In this document: piece by piece, positions 44,564 through 53,651 of the stretch
Numbering within the stretch: position 1 is the stretch's first letter
Layout: the number at the start of each line of letters is the position of its first letter
From: JAVVHH01 sp964613945
GTDB taxonomy: Bacteria > Pseudomonadota > Alphaproteobacteria > Acetobacterales > Acetobacteraceae
Length of the DNA: 64,000 nt
Direction: 5' to 3'
Assembly (NCBI GenBank): GCA_964613945.1
Contig: CAZTJC010000002.1
Location: 1-64,000 of the forward strand
The notes under the pieces: model-generated
Told to the model about the DNA's origin: nothing
Seen by the model: only the letters and a program-made list of their open reading frames with translations
The model's database searches: none
Translations under genes and position numbers: made by a program

Positions 44564-45535
44564 ATGCGCCCGCTTCTCCTCGCGACCGGCTTCGTCGTCG
44601 CGTTAGTCGTTGGCGCCGGCGTCTACGCCTATGATCGATACCGGGTACCGGGTCCGCTCGAGGCCGATCGTGCGGTCGTCGTCCCACGCGGCGGCATCGC
44701 CCAGATCGCGACCGCGCTGCAGCAGGGCGGCGTCGTACGCCATGGCTGGGAGCTACAGGCGGCCGCGCTGGCGACCCGGGGTGCCGGAACGCTGAAAGCC
44801 GCCGAGCTCGAATTTCCCGCCGGCGCCAGCCTGCGCCAGGTGTTGGTGGTACTGCGGACGGGCAAACCGATCCAACATAAGCTGACCATCGCCGAAGGTT
44901 TGACAGCGACCAAGGTCACCGAGTTGCTGGCCAAGGCCGACGCCCTCGACGGCGAGGTGCCGCCCATCGTCGAAGGCACCATATTGCCGGAAACCTATGT
45001 CTACGAGCGCGGCACCGCACGAGCCGCGCTGGTCGGCCGGGCGATCCGGGCGATGGACGCCGATCTCGAGGCGGCATGGGCGACGCGGTCGCCGGATCTT
45101 CCGTTGGCCACGCCGCACGATGCGATCATCCTGGCCAGCATCGTCGAGCGCGAGACGGCCAAGCCCGAGGAGCGCAAGCTGGTGGCGGCCGTGTATCTCA
45201 ACCGGCTGCGGCGCGGCATGAAGCTGCAATCCGATCCCACCGTGGTCTACGGCGTCAGCAACGGCGTCGGCGTGCTCGACCACGGGCTGACCCGGGCGGA
45301 ACTCGACACGGATAATCCCTACAACAGCTATCGCAACACCGGGCTGCCGCCGGGTCCAATCTGCATGCCGGGCCGGGCCTCCATCGAGGCGGCGACCCAC
45401 CCAGCCGACAGCACCGACCTGTTCTTCGTCGCCGACGGCACCGGCGGCCACAGCTTCGCGCATACCGAGCAGGACCATGCCCGCAACGTCCAGCGCTGGC
45501 GCAGCGTCGAACGAGCGAGGCGGGCGGCACCATGA
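44564..45535 (+). CDS. mltG: Endolytic murein transglycosylase MltG
   Basis: Inner-membrane lytic transglycosylase that cuts nascent glycan strands and sets their length. The 323-residue protein has one N-terminal transmembrane segment (residues 4-23), a LysM-like region and the YceG catalytic domain with the Glu of ASIVERETAKPEE, then LQSDPTVVYG and NPYNSYRNTGLPPGPI. Its stop overlaps the yicC ATG as ATGA. Confidence 0.95.
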   Translation: MRPLLLATGFVVALVVGAGVYAYDRYRVPGPLEADRAVVVPRGGIAQIATALQQGGVVRHGWELQAAALATRGAGTLKAAELEFPAGASLRQVLVVLRTGKPIQHKLTIAEGLTATKVTELLAKADALDGEVPPIVEGTILPETYVYERGTARAALVGRAIRAMDADLEAAWATRSPDLPLATPHDAIILASIVERETAKPEERKLVAAVYLNRLRRGMKLQSDPTVVYGVSNGVGVLDHGLTRAELDTDNPYNSYRNTGLPPGPICMPGRASIEAATHPADSTDLFFVADGTGGHSFAHTEQDHARNVQRWRSVERARRAAP

Positions 45536-46413
45536 GTCTGGCATCCATGACCGGTTTCGGCCGGGCCGAAGGCAGCGCCGGCGGCATCGCCTGGGCGTGG
45601 GAGATGCGCAGCGTCAACGGCCGCGGGCTGGAATTGCGGCTCAAGATGCCGTCCGGCCTGGACGCGCTGGAGCCCGGCCTGCGCGACACCGCTGCGGCCA
45701 GCCTCAAGCGCGGCAACGTCAACGGCACGCTGACCATCCGGCGTGAGGACCGGCCCAAGATCGCCGTCGATCCGGAACTGCTGAACGAGCTGCTGCGGCT
45801 GGCGGCCGAAGTCGCCGACAAGATTCCCGGCGCACCCCCACCACGGGCCGAAGCGCTGCTGGCGCTGCCAGGGGTGCTGCGGGCCTCGGCACCGGAGGAG
45901 GCGTGGAGCACCGAGCTGTTGGCCCAGGTCAAGACCGGGTTCGGCACCGCGCTGGCCGCGCTGGTCACGGCACGGCGGGAGGAGGGGGCCCGTCTGCATC
46001 GCCTGCTGTCGGCACAGCTGGACGAGGTTACCGCCCTCCGAGACGCCGCTGTCACCGAGGCGGCCGACCAGCCGGAGCGGCAGCGGGCACGGCTGATGGA
46101 AAGCCTCTGGGGCCTGTTGCGCGACCAGCCCAGCCTGCCGGCCGACCGGATCGCCCAGGAAGTGGCCCTGCTGGCCACCCGGTCCGACGTGCGCGAGGAG
46201 CTGGACCGGTTGGCGGCTCACTTGGAGGCGGCACGCGCGCTGTTGGCCGAGGCGGCGGCAGTCGGGCGGCGTTTCGACTTCCTGGTGCAGGAGTTCGTGC
46301 GCGAGACCAACACCTTGTGCAGCAAGTCAGCCTCGGTTCCGCTAACAGCGACCGGGTTGCGGCTGAAAGCGGTGATCGAGCAGATGCGTGAACAGGTCCA
46401 GAATGTCGAATGA
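45532..46413 (+). CDS. yicC: YicC family endoribonuclease
   Basis: Member of the YicC/YloC family, linked to RNA cleavage and stress. The 293-residue protein begins MSLASMTGFGRAEG with SVNGRGLELRLKMP, and ends with the conserved REELDRLAAHLEA and FLVQEFVRETNTLCSKS segments. It sits in the usual mltG-yicC-gmk order and overlaps gmk by 11 bases. Confidence 0.94.
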   Translation: MSLASMTGFGRAEGSAGGIAWAWEMRSVNGRGLELRLKMPSGLDALEPGLRDTAAASLKRGNVNGTLTIRREDRPKIAVDPELLNELLRLAAEVADKIPGAPPPRAEALLALPGVLRASAPEEAWSTELLAQVKTGFGTALAALVTARREEGARLHRLLSAQLDEVTALRDAAVTEAADQPERQRARLMESLWGLLRDQPSLPADRIAQEVALLATRSDVREELDRLAAHLEAARALLAEAAAVGRRFDFLVQEFVRETNTLCSKSASVPLTATGLRLKAVIEQMREQVQNVE

Positions 46414-47026
46414 GCGGCCAGCCCGGCGCGGCGTGTGCCTCGTCGTCGCGGCGCCCTCGGGCGCGGGCAAGAGCAGCATCACGCGGGCGCTGCTGCAGGC
46501 CGATGCCGGGCTGGAATTGTCGGTCAGCGCTACGACGAGGCCCCCCCGGGCGGGCGAGCAGGACGGGACGCATTACCATTTCCGCTCGCCGGAAGCGTTC
46601 TCGGTGATGGTTGCGCAGGGTGAGATGCTGGAATGGGCCAGCGTGTTCGGCAACAGCTACGGCACCCCGCGGCGCGCGGTGGAAACAGCGCTGCTCGCCG
46701 GCCGCGATGTGGTGTTCGACATCGACTGGCAGGGTTGCCGCCAGCTTTGCGCCGCGCTGCCCGGCGACGTGGTGAGCGTGTTCATCCTGCCGCCGACGCT
46801 GGCAGCGCTGCAATCACGTTTGGAAGCCCGCGGTGACGGCGCGGCCGAGATCGCCCGACGCATGCAGGCGGCACGCGACGAGATCAGCCATTGGGCGGAG
46901 TTCGACCACGTGATCGTCAACCAGGAGTTCGGCACCGCCCTCGGCGAAGTCAACGCCGTGTTGCAGGCAGCCCGAACCGCGCGGACGCGGTTGCCAGGCC
47001 TTTCCGCCTTCGTCGCCGGCCTTTAA
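46403..47026 (+). CDS. gmk: Guanylate kinase
   Basis: Phosphorylates GMP to GDP. The 207-residue protein has the P-loop APSGAGKSSI, the GMP-binding SATTRPPRAGEQDGTHYHF region and the lid RRMQAARDEI. ATG 46403, inside the yicC end, gives the normal length; GTG 46388 is the alternative. It converges on the CoA-transferase genes. Confidence 0.95.
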   Translation: MSNERPARRGVCLVVAAPSGAGKSSITRALLQADAGLELSVSATTRPPRAGEQDGTHYHFRSPEAFSVMVAQGEMLEWASVFGNSYGTPRRAVETALLAGRDVVFDIDWQGCRQLCAALPGDVVSVFILPPTLAALQSRLEARGDGAAEIARRMQAARDEISHWAEFDHVIVNQEFGTALGEVNAVLQAARTARTRLPGLSAFVAGL

Positions 47027-47043
47027 CCGGCTCTAGAATATTC

Positions 47044-47706
47044 TCAGGCGGCCACGCGTGCGTCGATCAGCCGCGCATCGGTCTTGGCCTGCACCGTCTC
47101 GAAATCCACCCCCGGCGCCAACTCCCGCACGGCAAAGCCTTCATCTGTCACGTCGAGCACGGCCAGGTTGGTATAAACCCGGCTCACCGCCGTCGGCGCC
47201 GTCAGCGGATAACCGCACCCGCGCACCAGCCGCGGCTTACCTTCCTTGGTGGTGTGCTCCATCACCGCCCAAAGCCGCTTCGCCCCCACTGCGAGGTCCA
47301 TCGCCCCGCCCACCGCCGGTGCCGTGTCGTTCTCGCTGGTCGCCCAATTGGCCAGGTCGCCATTCTCGGCCACTTCGAACGCGCCTAGCACACATAGGTC
47401 CAAATGCCCACCACGGATGATTGCAAAGCTGTCGGCATGATGCATGTAGGAGCCGCCATCCAGCAGCGTCACATGCTGCTTGCCCGCATTGATCAGCCAT
47501 CGATCGACCGCATCCTCCTCCGGAGCCGGCCCGGTCCCCAGCACCCCGTTCTCGCTATGGAACACTACCTCGCGCTCCGCCGGCACAAAATCCGCAACCA
47601 GCGTCGGAATGCCGATGCCAAGATTGACGTACCATCCTTCGGGGATGTCACGGGCCACGGCTTCGGCCATCTGGGTGCGCGTCAAAGGCACAGAACAAGT
47701 CTCCAT
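47044..47706 (-). CDS. Class I CoA-transferase, beta subunit (PcaJ/ScoB-like)
   Basis: Catalytic subunit of a two-subunit 3-oxoacid/3-oxoadipate CoA-transferase, 220 residues. The catalytic Glu is in HSENGVLG, and GWYVNLGIGIPT is the family N-terminal segment. ATG 47706 is chosen; ATG 47727 would add 7 residues. It follows the alpha subunit after an unusual 90-base AT-rich gap rather than an overlap. Confidence 0.9.
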   Translation of the reverse strand: METCSVPLTRTQMAEAVARDIPEGWYVNLGIGIPTLVADFVPAEREVVFHSENGVLGTGPAPEEDAVDRWLINAGKQHVTLLDGGSYMHHADSFAIIRGGHLDLCVLGAFEVAENGDLANWATSENDTAPAVGGAMDLAVGAKRLWAVMEHTTKEGKPRLVRGCGYPLTAPTAVSRVYTNLAVLDVTDEGFAVRELAPGVDFETVQAKTDARLIDARVAA

Positions 47707-47772
47707 AAGCGATGCGGTAACCAACATCCTAGGCTAGGACATTGCGTTTCAAGCGCTCCTAGTCAACACAAC

Positions 47773-47805
47773 AATAATTAAACAAAATTCTCTTACTCAA
47801 TTATT
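47773..47805. repeat. AT-rich inverted repeat at the alpha/beta junction
   Basis: AATAATT and AATTATT pair perfectly over 7 bp with a 19-base spacer across the end of the alpha-subunit gene and the following gap. The 47760-47810 stretch is strikingly AT-rich for this genome. It could hold a promoter, weak terminator or cleavage site that changes the ratio of the two subunits. Confidence 0.35.
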
Positions 47806-48462
47806 AATATGCACCACACGATTGACATAAATACCTGGAGTAACAATTGCTTCAGGGTCTAACGACCCCAATGGCACCATATGATGCACCTGCGCCACGG
47901 TCAGTGCTCCTGCCGCAGCCATGATCGGATTGAAGTTTCGCCCGCTCGACCGGTAGCTCAGATTGCCCCAGCGATCCGCCTCCCACGCCTCGATCAACGC
48001 CACCTCGGCATGCAACGCTTCCTCCAAGACATAGGTGCGCCCCCCAATCACCCGGATTTCCTTGTCCCGCGCCAGCAACGTATTGGCCGCCGTTGCCGTG
48101 AAGAACGCTGGGATGCCAGCCCCCGCCGCCCGGATGCGCTCCGCCAGTGTCCCCTGCGGTACCAGCTCGAGTTCGATCTTCCCGGCCCGATACAGATCCT
48201 CGAACACCGTCGAGCCCACCGAGCGCGGAAAGCTGCACACCATCCGTCGCACCCGGCCCAACTCCATCAGCTTGGCCAGCCCGACATGCCCCGTGCCGGC
48301 ATTGTTCGCCACGCAGATCAAGTCCCGCGCGCCTTGCTCGATCAATCCTTCGATCAACTGGTCCGGCTGCCCGACAGAGCCGAACCCGCCGATCAGCACC
48401 GTCGACCCGTCGGTAATACCCTCCAGCCCCTCCGCAATGCTGCGGACCTGCTTGTCGATCAT
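47797..48462 (-). CDS. Class I CoA-transferase, alpha subunit (PcaI/ScoA-like)
   Basis: CoA-binding subunit, 221 residues, with GSTVLIGGFGSVGQPDQLIEGL (cited in part as GGFGSVGQP) and ANNAGTGHVGLAKL. The FFTATAANTLLARDKE segment differs from typical PcaI but fits the family. The ATG at 48462 overlaps the stop of the acyl-CoA synthetase as ATGA; the longer open frame upstream is not used. Confidence 0.9.
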   Translation of the reverse strand: MIDKQVRSIAEGLEGITDGSTVLIGGFGSVGQPDQLIEGLIEQGARDLICVANNAGTGHVGLAKLMELGRVRRMVCSFPRSVGSTVFEDLYRAGKIELELVPQGTLAERIRAAGAGIPAFFTATAANTLLARDKEIRVIGGRTYVLEEALHAEVALIEAWEADRWGNLSYRSSGRNFNPIMAAAGALTVAQVHHMVPLGSLDPEAIVTPGIYVNRVVHINN

Positions 48463-50546
48463 GCCGCCACCTCGATCACGGCGTCCAGCGCATAGGCTCC
48501 GTCTAGCAGCGCCAGCACCGGATTGAGGTCCACCGACAGCAGCCGATCCCCCGCTGCCACCGCCCATTGCGACAACCCGGCCAGCATCCCCGCCAGCGCC
48601 GCGATATTCACTGGTGCCTGTCCCCGTGCGCCCAGCAGGATCGGTGCCGCCTTCAGGCTCCGGATCATCTGCTCCGCGACCTCCGTCCCGAATGGGCAGC
48701 GATGCAGCGCTACGTCCTGCAGGATCTCGACGAAGATCCCACCGATGCCGACCAGCGCCACCGGCCCGAACACCGGATCGCGCTGGATGCCCATGATGCA
48801 CTCGACCCCGCCGGAAAGCTGCTTGGCCACCAGCGCGCCCTCGATCCGCGCCTCCGGCGCCCGCTCCGCCGCCCGCTCCATCAACGTCGCGAACCCGACC
48901 CGCGCGGCCTCGCCGCCCTCAACTCCCAACAATACGCCGCCGATCTCCGACTTATGAAGGATGTCCGGCGACAGGATCTTCATCACCACCTTGTCCCCGA
49001 ACCGCTCCGCTGCCGCGGCCGCCTCGTCGCCCGTGGCGCACACCTGCTCCGGCGCTGATACGATACCCGCTGCCGCGAGCATCACCTTGGCCTCCGCCTC
49101 GGTCGGCATCGCTGCCGGCAACGTCACGGGGTCGAGGGCAGCCGGAACCGGGTCGGCCACCCGCGCGAACGCATCCCCGAACCGCCCCATCGCCTCGATT
49201 GCCACCACCGCCCGTGTCGGGTCCTCGAACACCACGAACCCGTCCGCCTCGTATTCCCGCACCTGCTCCGGCCGCGCCACGATCGACAGCACGTATAGCC
49301 GGTCTGGATGCTTCGCCTTGGTCGCGTTCAGCTGCGCCCGCAGGGCAGGGGAGATGGTCGGCGACCCCGCCACCTGGCTGAAGAACGCCAGGATCGACTG
49401 ATACCCGCCATCCTCGACCATGGAGTCCGTGAACTTGCCTACCAGCGTGATGTCGTTGAACGCCTGCGCCGTGCAGTCCACCGGGTTCCGCGGTGCCGCG
49501 AACGGCACCAAGGCCTTCAGCCGCGCCTGCGCGTCCGCCGGCATCTCCGGCAGCGACATCCCGACCGCCTCCGCGGCATCCGAGATCAGCACCCCGGCCC
49601 CGCCGCTGATGGTGATCACCCCCAGCGTGTTGCCCGCCGGGTAGATCCGCCGCGTCGCCGTCAGCGCGATGTCCAGCATCTCCTCCGTTGTCCGCGCCCG
49701 CACCACGCCGAACTCGGCCAACACCGCGTCCGTGACCCGGTCATCCCCCGCGATCGACGCCGTATGCGACTTCGCCGCCTGCTGTCCGATCGCCGACCGC
49801 CCCACCTTCATCAGCACTACCGGCTTCTTGGCCTGCCGCGCCGCCTCCAGCGCCTGGAGGAACCCGTCCGCCTCCCGGATGCCCTCCGCATAGGCCGCGA
49901 TCACGTCGGTATCCGGGTCCTGCGCCAGCCACCCGATCACGTCCCCGATCGTGACGTCCGACTCGTTGCCCGTCGTCACGCAGATCGGCGTGCCGATGCC
50001 CCGGTTCCGCGCCACCGCGAACACATGCGTCCCGTAGGCTCCGCTCTGGCTCGCGATGCCGATCCGCCCCGCCTGCGGGAACCCGCTCTCCAGGCTGGAG
50101 CTGAAGATCGGAAAAAACCCGACCCGGCCGTTGAACAACCCCAGGCAGTTCGGCCCCAGCACCCGCATCGGCCCGGCTGCCGCCAGCAACTGCGCCTGCA
50201 ACGTCTCCCCCTCCGGCCCCGCTTCCGCGAATCCGGCGGTGAACACGATTGCCGACTTCGTCCCGCGCGCCGACAGGTCCCGCACCGCCTCGATCGCCAG
50301 TGCCATCGGCACCGCCACGATCGCCGTGTCCGGCACGCGCGGCAGCTCCGCCACGCTGCGATAAGCCTGGAGTCCCTGGATCTCCGCCCGGTTCGGGTTG
50401 ACCGGCAGGATCTCGCCTTTGAACCCCTGCTGCAGCATGTAGGAGATCGGTCGCCCACCGATCCGCGTGGCATCCGCCGACGCCCCGATCACCGCCACGC
50501 TCGACGGCCGCAACAAGCTGTCCAGCGACGAGAACCGGCCGCTCAT
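48459..50546 (-). CDS. NDP-forming acyl-CoA synthetase (fused alpha-beta)
   Basis: Makes an acyl-CoA from acid, CoA and ATP through an acyl-phosphate, releasing ADP, or runs in reverse. The 695-residue fusion has the CoA-binding domain (VAVIGASADATRIGG), a succinyl-CoA-ligase-like domain with the phospho-His in KSHTASIAGDD, and a C-terminal ATP-grasp domain (about residue 470 on, with MKILSPDILHKSEIGGV). ATG 50546 overlaps the thiolase-like stop as ATGA. Substrate unknown; operon context suggests an organic acid from a side chain or ring. Confidence 0.9.
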   Translation of the reverse strand: MSGRFSSLDSLLRPSSVAVIGASADATRIGGRPISYMLQQGFKGEILPVNPNRAEIQGLQAYRSVAELPRVPDTAIVAVPMALAIEAVRDLSARGTKSAIVFTAGFAEAGPEGETLQAQLLAAAGPMRVLGPNCLGLFNGRVGFFPIFSSSLESGFPQAGRIGIASQSGAYGTHVFAVARNRGIGTPICVTTGNESDVTIGDVIGWLAQDPDTDVIAAYAEGIREADGFLQALEAARQAKKPVVLMKVGRSAIGQQAAKSHTASIAGDDRVTDAVLAEFGVVRARTTEEMLDIALTATRRIYPAGNTLGVITISGGAGVLISDAAEAVGMSLPEMPADAQARLKALVPFAAPRNPVDCTAQAFNDITLVGKFTDSMVEDGGYQSILAFFSQVAGSPTISPALRAQLNATKAKHPDRLYVLSIVARPEQVREYEADGFVVFEDPTRAVVAIEAMGRFGDAFARVADPVPAALDPVTLPAAMPTEAEAKVMLAAAGIVSAPEQVCATGDEAAAAAERFGDKVVMKILSPDILHKSEIGGVLLGVEGGEAARVGFATLMERAAERAPEARIEGALVAKQLSGGVECIMGIQRDPVFGPVALVGIGGIFVEILQDVALHRCPFGTEVAEQMIRSLKAAPILLGARGQAPVNIAALAGMLAGLSQWAVAAGDRLLSVDLNPVLALLDGAYALDAVIEVAA

Positions 50547-51691
50547 AATGCCGCGTTGGTCCCCAGCAGCGTCGTGCACTGGCTCGACAACGTCCCGCCA
50601 TTGCCATGCAGCAACGCCACGTCCAGCCCCGGCACCTGGCGCTCGCCCGCGTCCCCACGCAGCTGCGTCACCGCCTCCAGGATCAGGAACATGCCGTACA
50701 TCCCGGGATGCACGCATGATAGCCCGCCGCCGTTGGTGTTCACCGCCAATCGCCCACCTGGCGCGATCGCTCCACCTTCGACGAACCGCCCGCCCTCGCC
50801 CTTGGCGCAGAAGCCGAGATCCTCGAGGAACAGTATCGTATTGATGGTAAACGCATCGTAAAGCATCGCCAGCTTGATGTCGGCCGGCGTCATCCCCGCC
50901 ATCGCGAACGCCCGCGGCCCGCTCTCGCTCGCCGCCGTGATCGTCGCATCCGGCATCGACGCGATTGACCTGTGCCACCCCGCCGTCGCCCCGCCCAGGA
51001 AGTAAGCCGGCTTGTGCTTCAGATCCTTGGCCCGGTCCGCCCGCACCAGCACACAGGCCCCGCCGCCATCCGTGACCAGGCAGCAATCCGCCACCGTCAA
51101 CGGATCGCTCACCATCCGGCTCTTCAACACGTCCGCCACGCTCAACGGCCCCCGCGCGAACGCCGCCGGGTTCATGTTGGCCCAGCCCCGCGCTGCCACG
51201 GCGACTTCCGCCAGCTGCTCCCGCGTCGTCCCGTACTCATACATGTGCCGGCTCGCCGCCAGCGCATACGCGTTGATTGGCTGCCTCGGCTTGTACGGCG
51301 CCTCATACGGCGGCCGCTCCGCCATCGACACCAGCCGGCCACCCGCACTGCGCTGGTTGGATCCGTAGCAGATCAACGCCGCGTCGCACTGCCCGGTCGC
51401 CAGCGCCATCGTCGCCGACAACAGGTGCGCCTCGAAGCTGGACCCGCCGATATTGGTCCCGTCCTGCATCCGCGGCTTGATGCCCAGGTATTCCGCCACC
51501 GACAGCGTCGGGAAGAAATGCGTCGACGTCGCCGCATACAGCCCGTCGATGTCCCCCAGCGTCAGCCCGGCATCCGCAACCGCCGCCAGCGCCGATTCTG
51601 CCATCAGCTCCATGGCCGTCTGCCCCGGCGCTTCACCGCACCCGGCGCTGCCGATCCCGACGATCGCCGCCGCGCCCCGCAACATGCTCAT
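50543..51691 (-). CDS. Thiolase-like (SCP-x/Ltp2-type) protein lacking the nucleophilic Cys
   Basis: A 382-residue thiolase-fold protein of the lipid-transfer/SCP-x group. Where thiolases have the nucleophilic Cys it shows Ser84-Ser85 (IGGSSFEAHL), so classical thiolysis is unlikely. Tyr278 (MLYDAFT), His328 (CVHPG) and Tyr332 (MYGM) are in positions that suit Ltp2-like retro-aldolases, which work with a DUF35 partner, and a DUF35 gene is directly upstream. ATG 51691 overlaps that gene's stop as ATGA. Function is inferred: acyl-CoA aldolase, or a thiolase with altered chemistry. Confidence 0.82.
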   Translation of the reverse strand: MSMLRGAAAIVGIGSAGCGEAPGQTAMELMAESALAAVADAGLTLGDIDGLYAATSTHFFPTLSVAEYLGIKPRMQDGTNIGGSSFEAHLLSATMALATGQCDAALICYGSNQRSAGGRLVSMAERPPYEAPYKPRQPINAYALAASRHMYEYGTTREQLAEVAVAARGWANMNPAAFARGPLSVADVLKSRMVSDPLTVADCCLVTDGGGACVLVRADRAKDLKHKPAYFLGGATAGWHRSIASMPDATITAASESGPRAFAMAGMTPADIKLAMLYDAFTINTILFLEDLGFCAKGEGGRFVEGGAIAPGGRLAVNTNGGGLSCVHPGMYGMFLILEAVTQLRGDAGERQVPGLDVALLHGNGGTLSSQCTTLLGTNAAL

Positions 51692-52044
51692 GCTGCCGTC
51701 TCCGGATCGAACACGACCAATTTCTCGCCACCCTCGTCGATGATCCGCGCCGTCACCCGGCTCCCGATGGGCAACGTCTCCACCCCTTCGATCCGCGACA
51801 TCAGCCGCGGTCCCTCGTCCAGGTCGATCAGCGCGATGTTTGACGACCCCTCCCGGCTCCGGTTGACCGTGATGGCATAAACCACCCCGCCACCCCCCGC
51901 CGGAACCCATTCCAGGTCCCGCTCCCCAGTCCCGGGCATCGCCACCCGAGGATAGAAAGTGTAACGACCACTGCTTTTACTGCGCTGCAGCATGAAATGG
52001 CCGGAGTTGAGGAAGTCCCGATACTGCGCTTCTGGTCCGCTCAT
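51688..52044 (-). CDS. DUF35 OB-fold protein, partner of the thiolase-like protein
   Basis: A 118-residue acyl-CoA-associated OB-fold protein. The N-terminal rubredoxin-like knuckle of DUF35 proteins normally has four Cys, but this protein has none (LQRSKSSGRYTFYPRVAMPG), so it cannot bind zinc there. The OB part (YAITVNRS, LIDLDEGPRLMSRI, VTARI) is normal. It is the first gene of the five-gene acyl-CoA operon. Confidence 0.85.
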   Translation of the reverse strand: MSGPEAQYRDFLNSGHFMLQRSKSSGRYTFYPRVAMPGTGERDLEWVPAGGGGVVYAITVNRSREGSSNIALIDLDEGPRLMSRIEGVETLPIGSRVTARIIDEGGEKLVVFDPETAA

Positions 52045-52091
52045 AAGGCGGCACTCTGCGTCAGCTCTTCCGACCCGGCAACCCCAACTGC

Positions 52092-53243
52092 TCAACCGGT
52101 TCGGAACGGGTCCGTCAACCGCAGATGCTCGTCCAGCGCGAACCGGTCCGTCATCCCGGCGATGTAATCCGCCACCACCCCGGCCGCCCGCGCGTCCGAC
52201 ACCGCGCCCGCCCGCGCCCGCCACCCGTCCGGCAACAGCGACGTGTCCCCATGCAGCAGCATGAACAACGCCTCCGTCACCCGCCGCGCCTTGGCCGTCA
52301 TACGGTTCACCCGCCAGTGCCGGTACATCCGCGCCAGCAGGAACTCCTTGATCGCCCGGTTCGCAGCTCCCATCGCCGGGCTGAACCCGATCACCGGCCC
52401 GTCCGCCCCCCGGATCGCGTCCGCGTCCGCCGGCCCCAGCGCCGCGATCCGCCGCCGGCTTTCCTCGATCAGGTCCCGCGCCAGCCGGTTGATGACCCGG
52501 CGGATCGTCTCGTGCCGCAGCCGATCCGGCGCCAGGTCCAGGCTCGCCCGCTCCGCCTCCCGCAGCGCCGGCCCCACTACCGGCAGATGCGCGATGTCCT
52601 CCGTGGTGAACAGCCCGGCCCGCAACCCGTCATCCAGGTCGTGACTGTGATACGCCACGTCGTCCGCGATCGCCGCCACCTGCGCCTCGCCCGACGCCCA
52701 GCTCCCCAGCTCCAGCGAATGCCGCGCCTCGTACGCCGCGATGTAGCCGGCCGGGTCCAACACCGGCCCATTATGCTTGGCCAACCCCTCCAACGTCTCC
52801 CAGGTCAAGTTCAGCCCGTCGAACGCCGCATACCGCGTCTCCAGCACCGTCACCGTCTTCAGGCTCTGCCCGTTATGGTCGAACCCGCCATAGGGCTGCA
52901 TCGCCGCGTCCAGCGCATCCTCCCCGGCATGCCCGAACGGCGTGTGACCGAGGTCGTGCGCCAGCGCCAACGCCTCCGTCAGGTCCTCATCCAGCCGCAG
53001 CGCCCGCGCGATCGACCGCGCGATCTGCGCCACCTCGATCGAGTGCGTCAGCCGCGTCCGGTAGTAATCGCCCTCGTGGTTGACGAACACCTGCGTCTTG
53101 TACTGCAGGGCCCGGAACGCCGAACTGTGGATGACCCGGTCGCGGTCCCGCTGCCACGGACTCCGCCCGTCATCCTCCGGCTCGGGATACAGCCGGCCGC
53201 GCGACGTCTCCGCACGCACGGCATAGGGGGCGACGTCCTGCAT
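52092..53243 (-). CDS. dgt: Deoxyguanosinetriphosphate triphosphohydrolase-like protein
   Basis: HD-domain dNTP triphosphohydrolase, 383 residues. Metal ligands lie in RLTHSIEVAQ, LAHDLGHTPFGHAGE and, later, AIADDVAYHSHDLDDG. Its length is typical of the dGTPase-like group rather than the longer Escherichia coli enzyme. It is divergent from erpA with 41 bases between; the dgt-erpA-xth order is common in alphaproteobacteria. Confidence 0.92.
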   Translation of the reverse strand: MQDVAPYAVRAETSRGRLYPEPEDDGRSPWQRDRDRVIHSSAFRALQYKTQVFVNHEGDYYRTRLTHSIEVAQIARSIARALRLDEDLTEALALAHDLGHTPFGHAGEDALDAAMQPYGGFDHNGQSLKTVTVLETRYAAFDGLNLTWETLEGLAKHNGPVLDPAGYIAAYEARHSLELGSWASGEAQVAAIADDVAYHSHDLDDGLRAGLFTTEDIAHLPVVGPALREAERASLDLAPDRLRHETIRRVINRLARDLIEESRRRIAALGPADADAIRGADGPVIGFSPAMGAANRAIKEFLLARMYRHWRVNRMTAKARRVTEALFMLLHGDTSLLPDGWRARAGAVSDARAAGVVADYIAGMTDRFALDEHLRLTDPFRTG

Positions 53244-53284
53244 CGCACCTTCAATAAGCGCCCCCGGAACGCTATGTAAGGGAC

Positions 53285-53644
53285 ATGAGCGAGACCATCG
53301 TTGCCGCCCCCCCTTTCTCGGTAACCGCGCGCGCCGCCGCCCGCGTCGCCGAAATAGCCCAATTGCAGCCGGGGTCGCAGGCCGACGCCGCGCTCCGCGT
53401 CTCCGTCCTCGCCGGCGGCTGCAGCGGTTTCCAATACAAGTTTGAGCTCGACGAAACCCAACAGGAAGATGATCTCGTCATCAAAGCCGGCCCCGCCCGC
53501 GTCGTCGTCGATCCCGTCAGCATGGACCTTCTCGCCGGCTCGCAACTCGACTACGCCGACGAGCTGATGGGCGCTTACTTCAAGATCCAGAACCCCAACG
53601 CCACCTCCTCCTGCGGCTGCGGCACCAGCTTCTCCATCGATTGA
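53285..53644 (+). CDS. erpA: Iron-sulfur cluster insertion protein ErpA
   Basis: A-type carrier that delivers Fe-S clusters to apoproteins, 119 residues. Three cysteines are conserved, one in AGGCSGFQYKFEL and two in SSCGCGTSFSI. The family core LRVSVLAGG is present. It may serve the many Fe-S enzymes here (IlvD, the Pao complexes, PurF), which is context only. Confidence 0.93.
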   Translation: MSETIVAAPPFSVTARAAARVAEIAQLQPGSQADAALRVSVLAGGCSGFQYKFELDETQQEDDLVIKAGPARVVVDPVSMDLLAGSQLDYADELMGAYFKIQNPNATSSCGCGTSFSID

Positions 53645-53651
53645 TCTCCCG

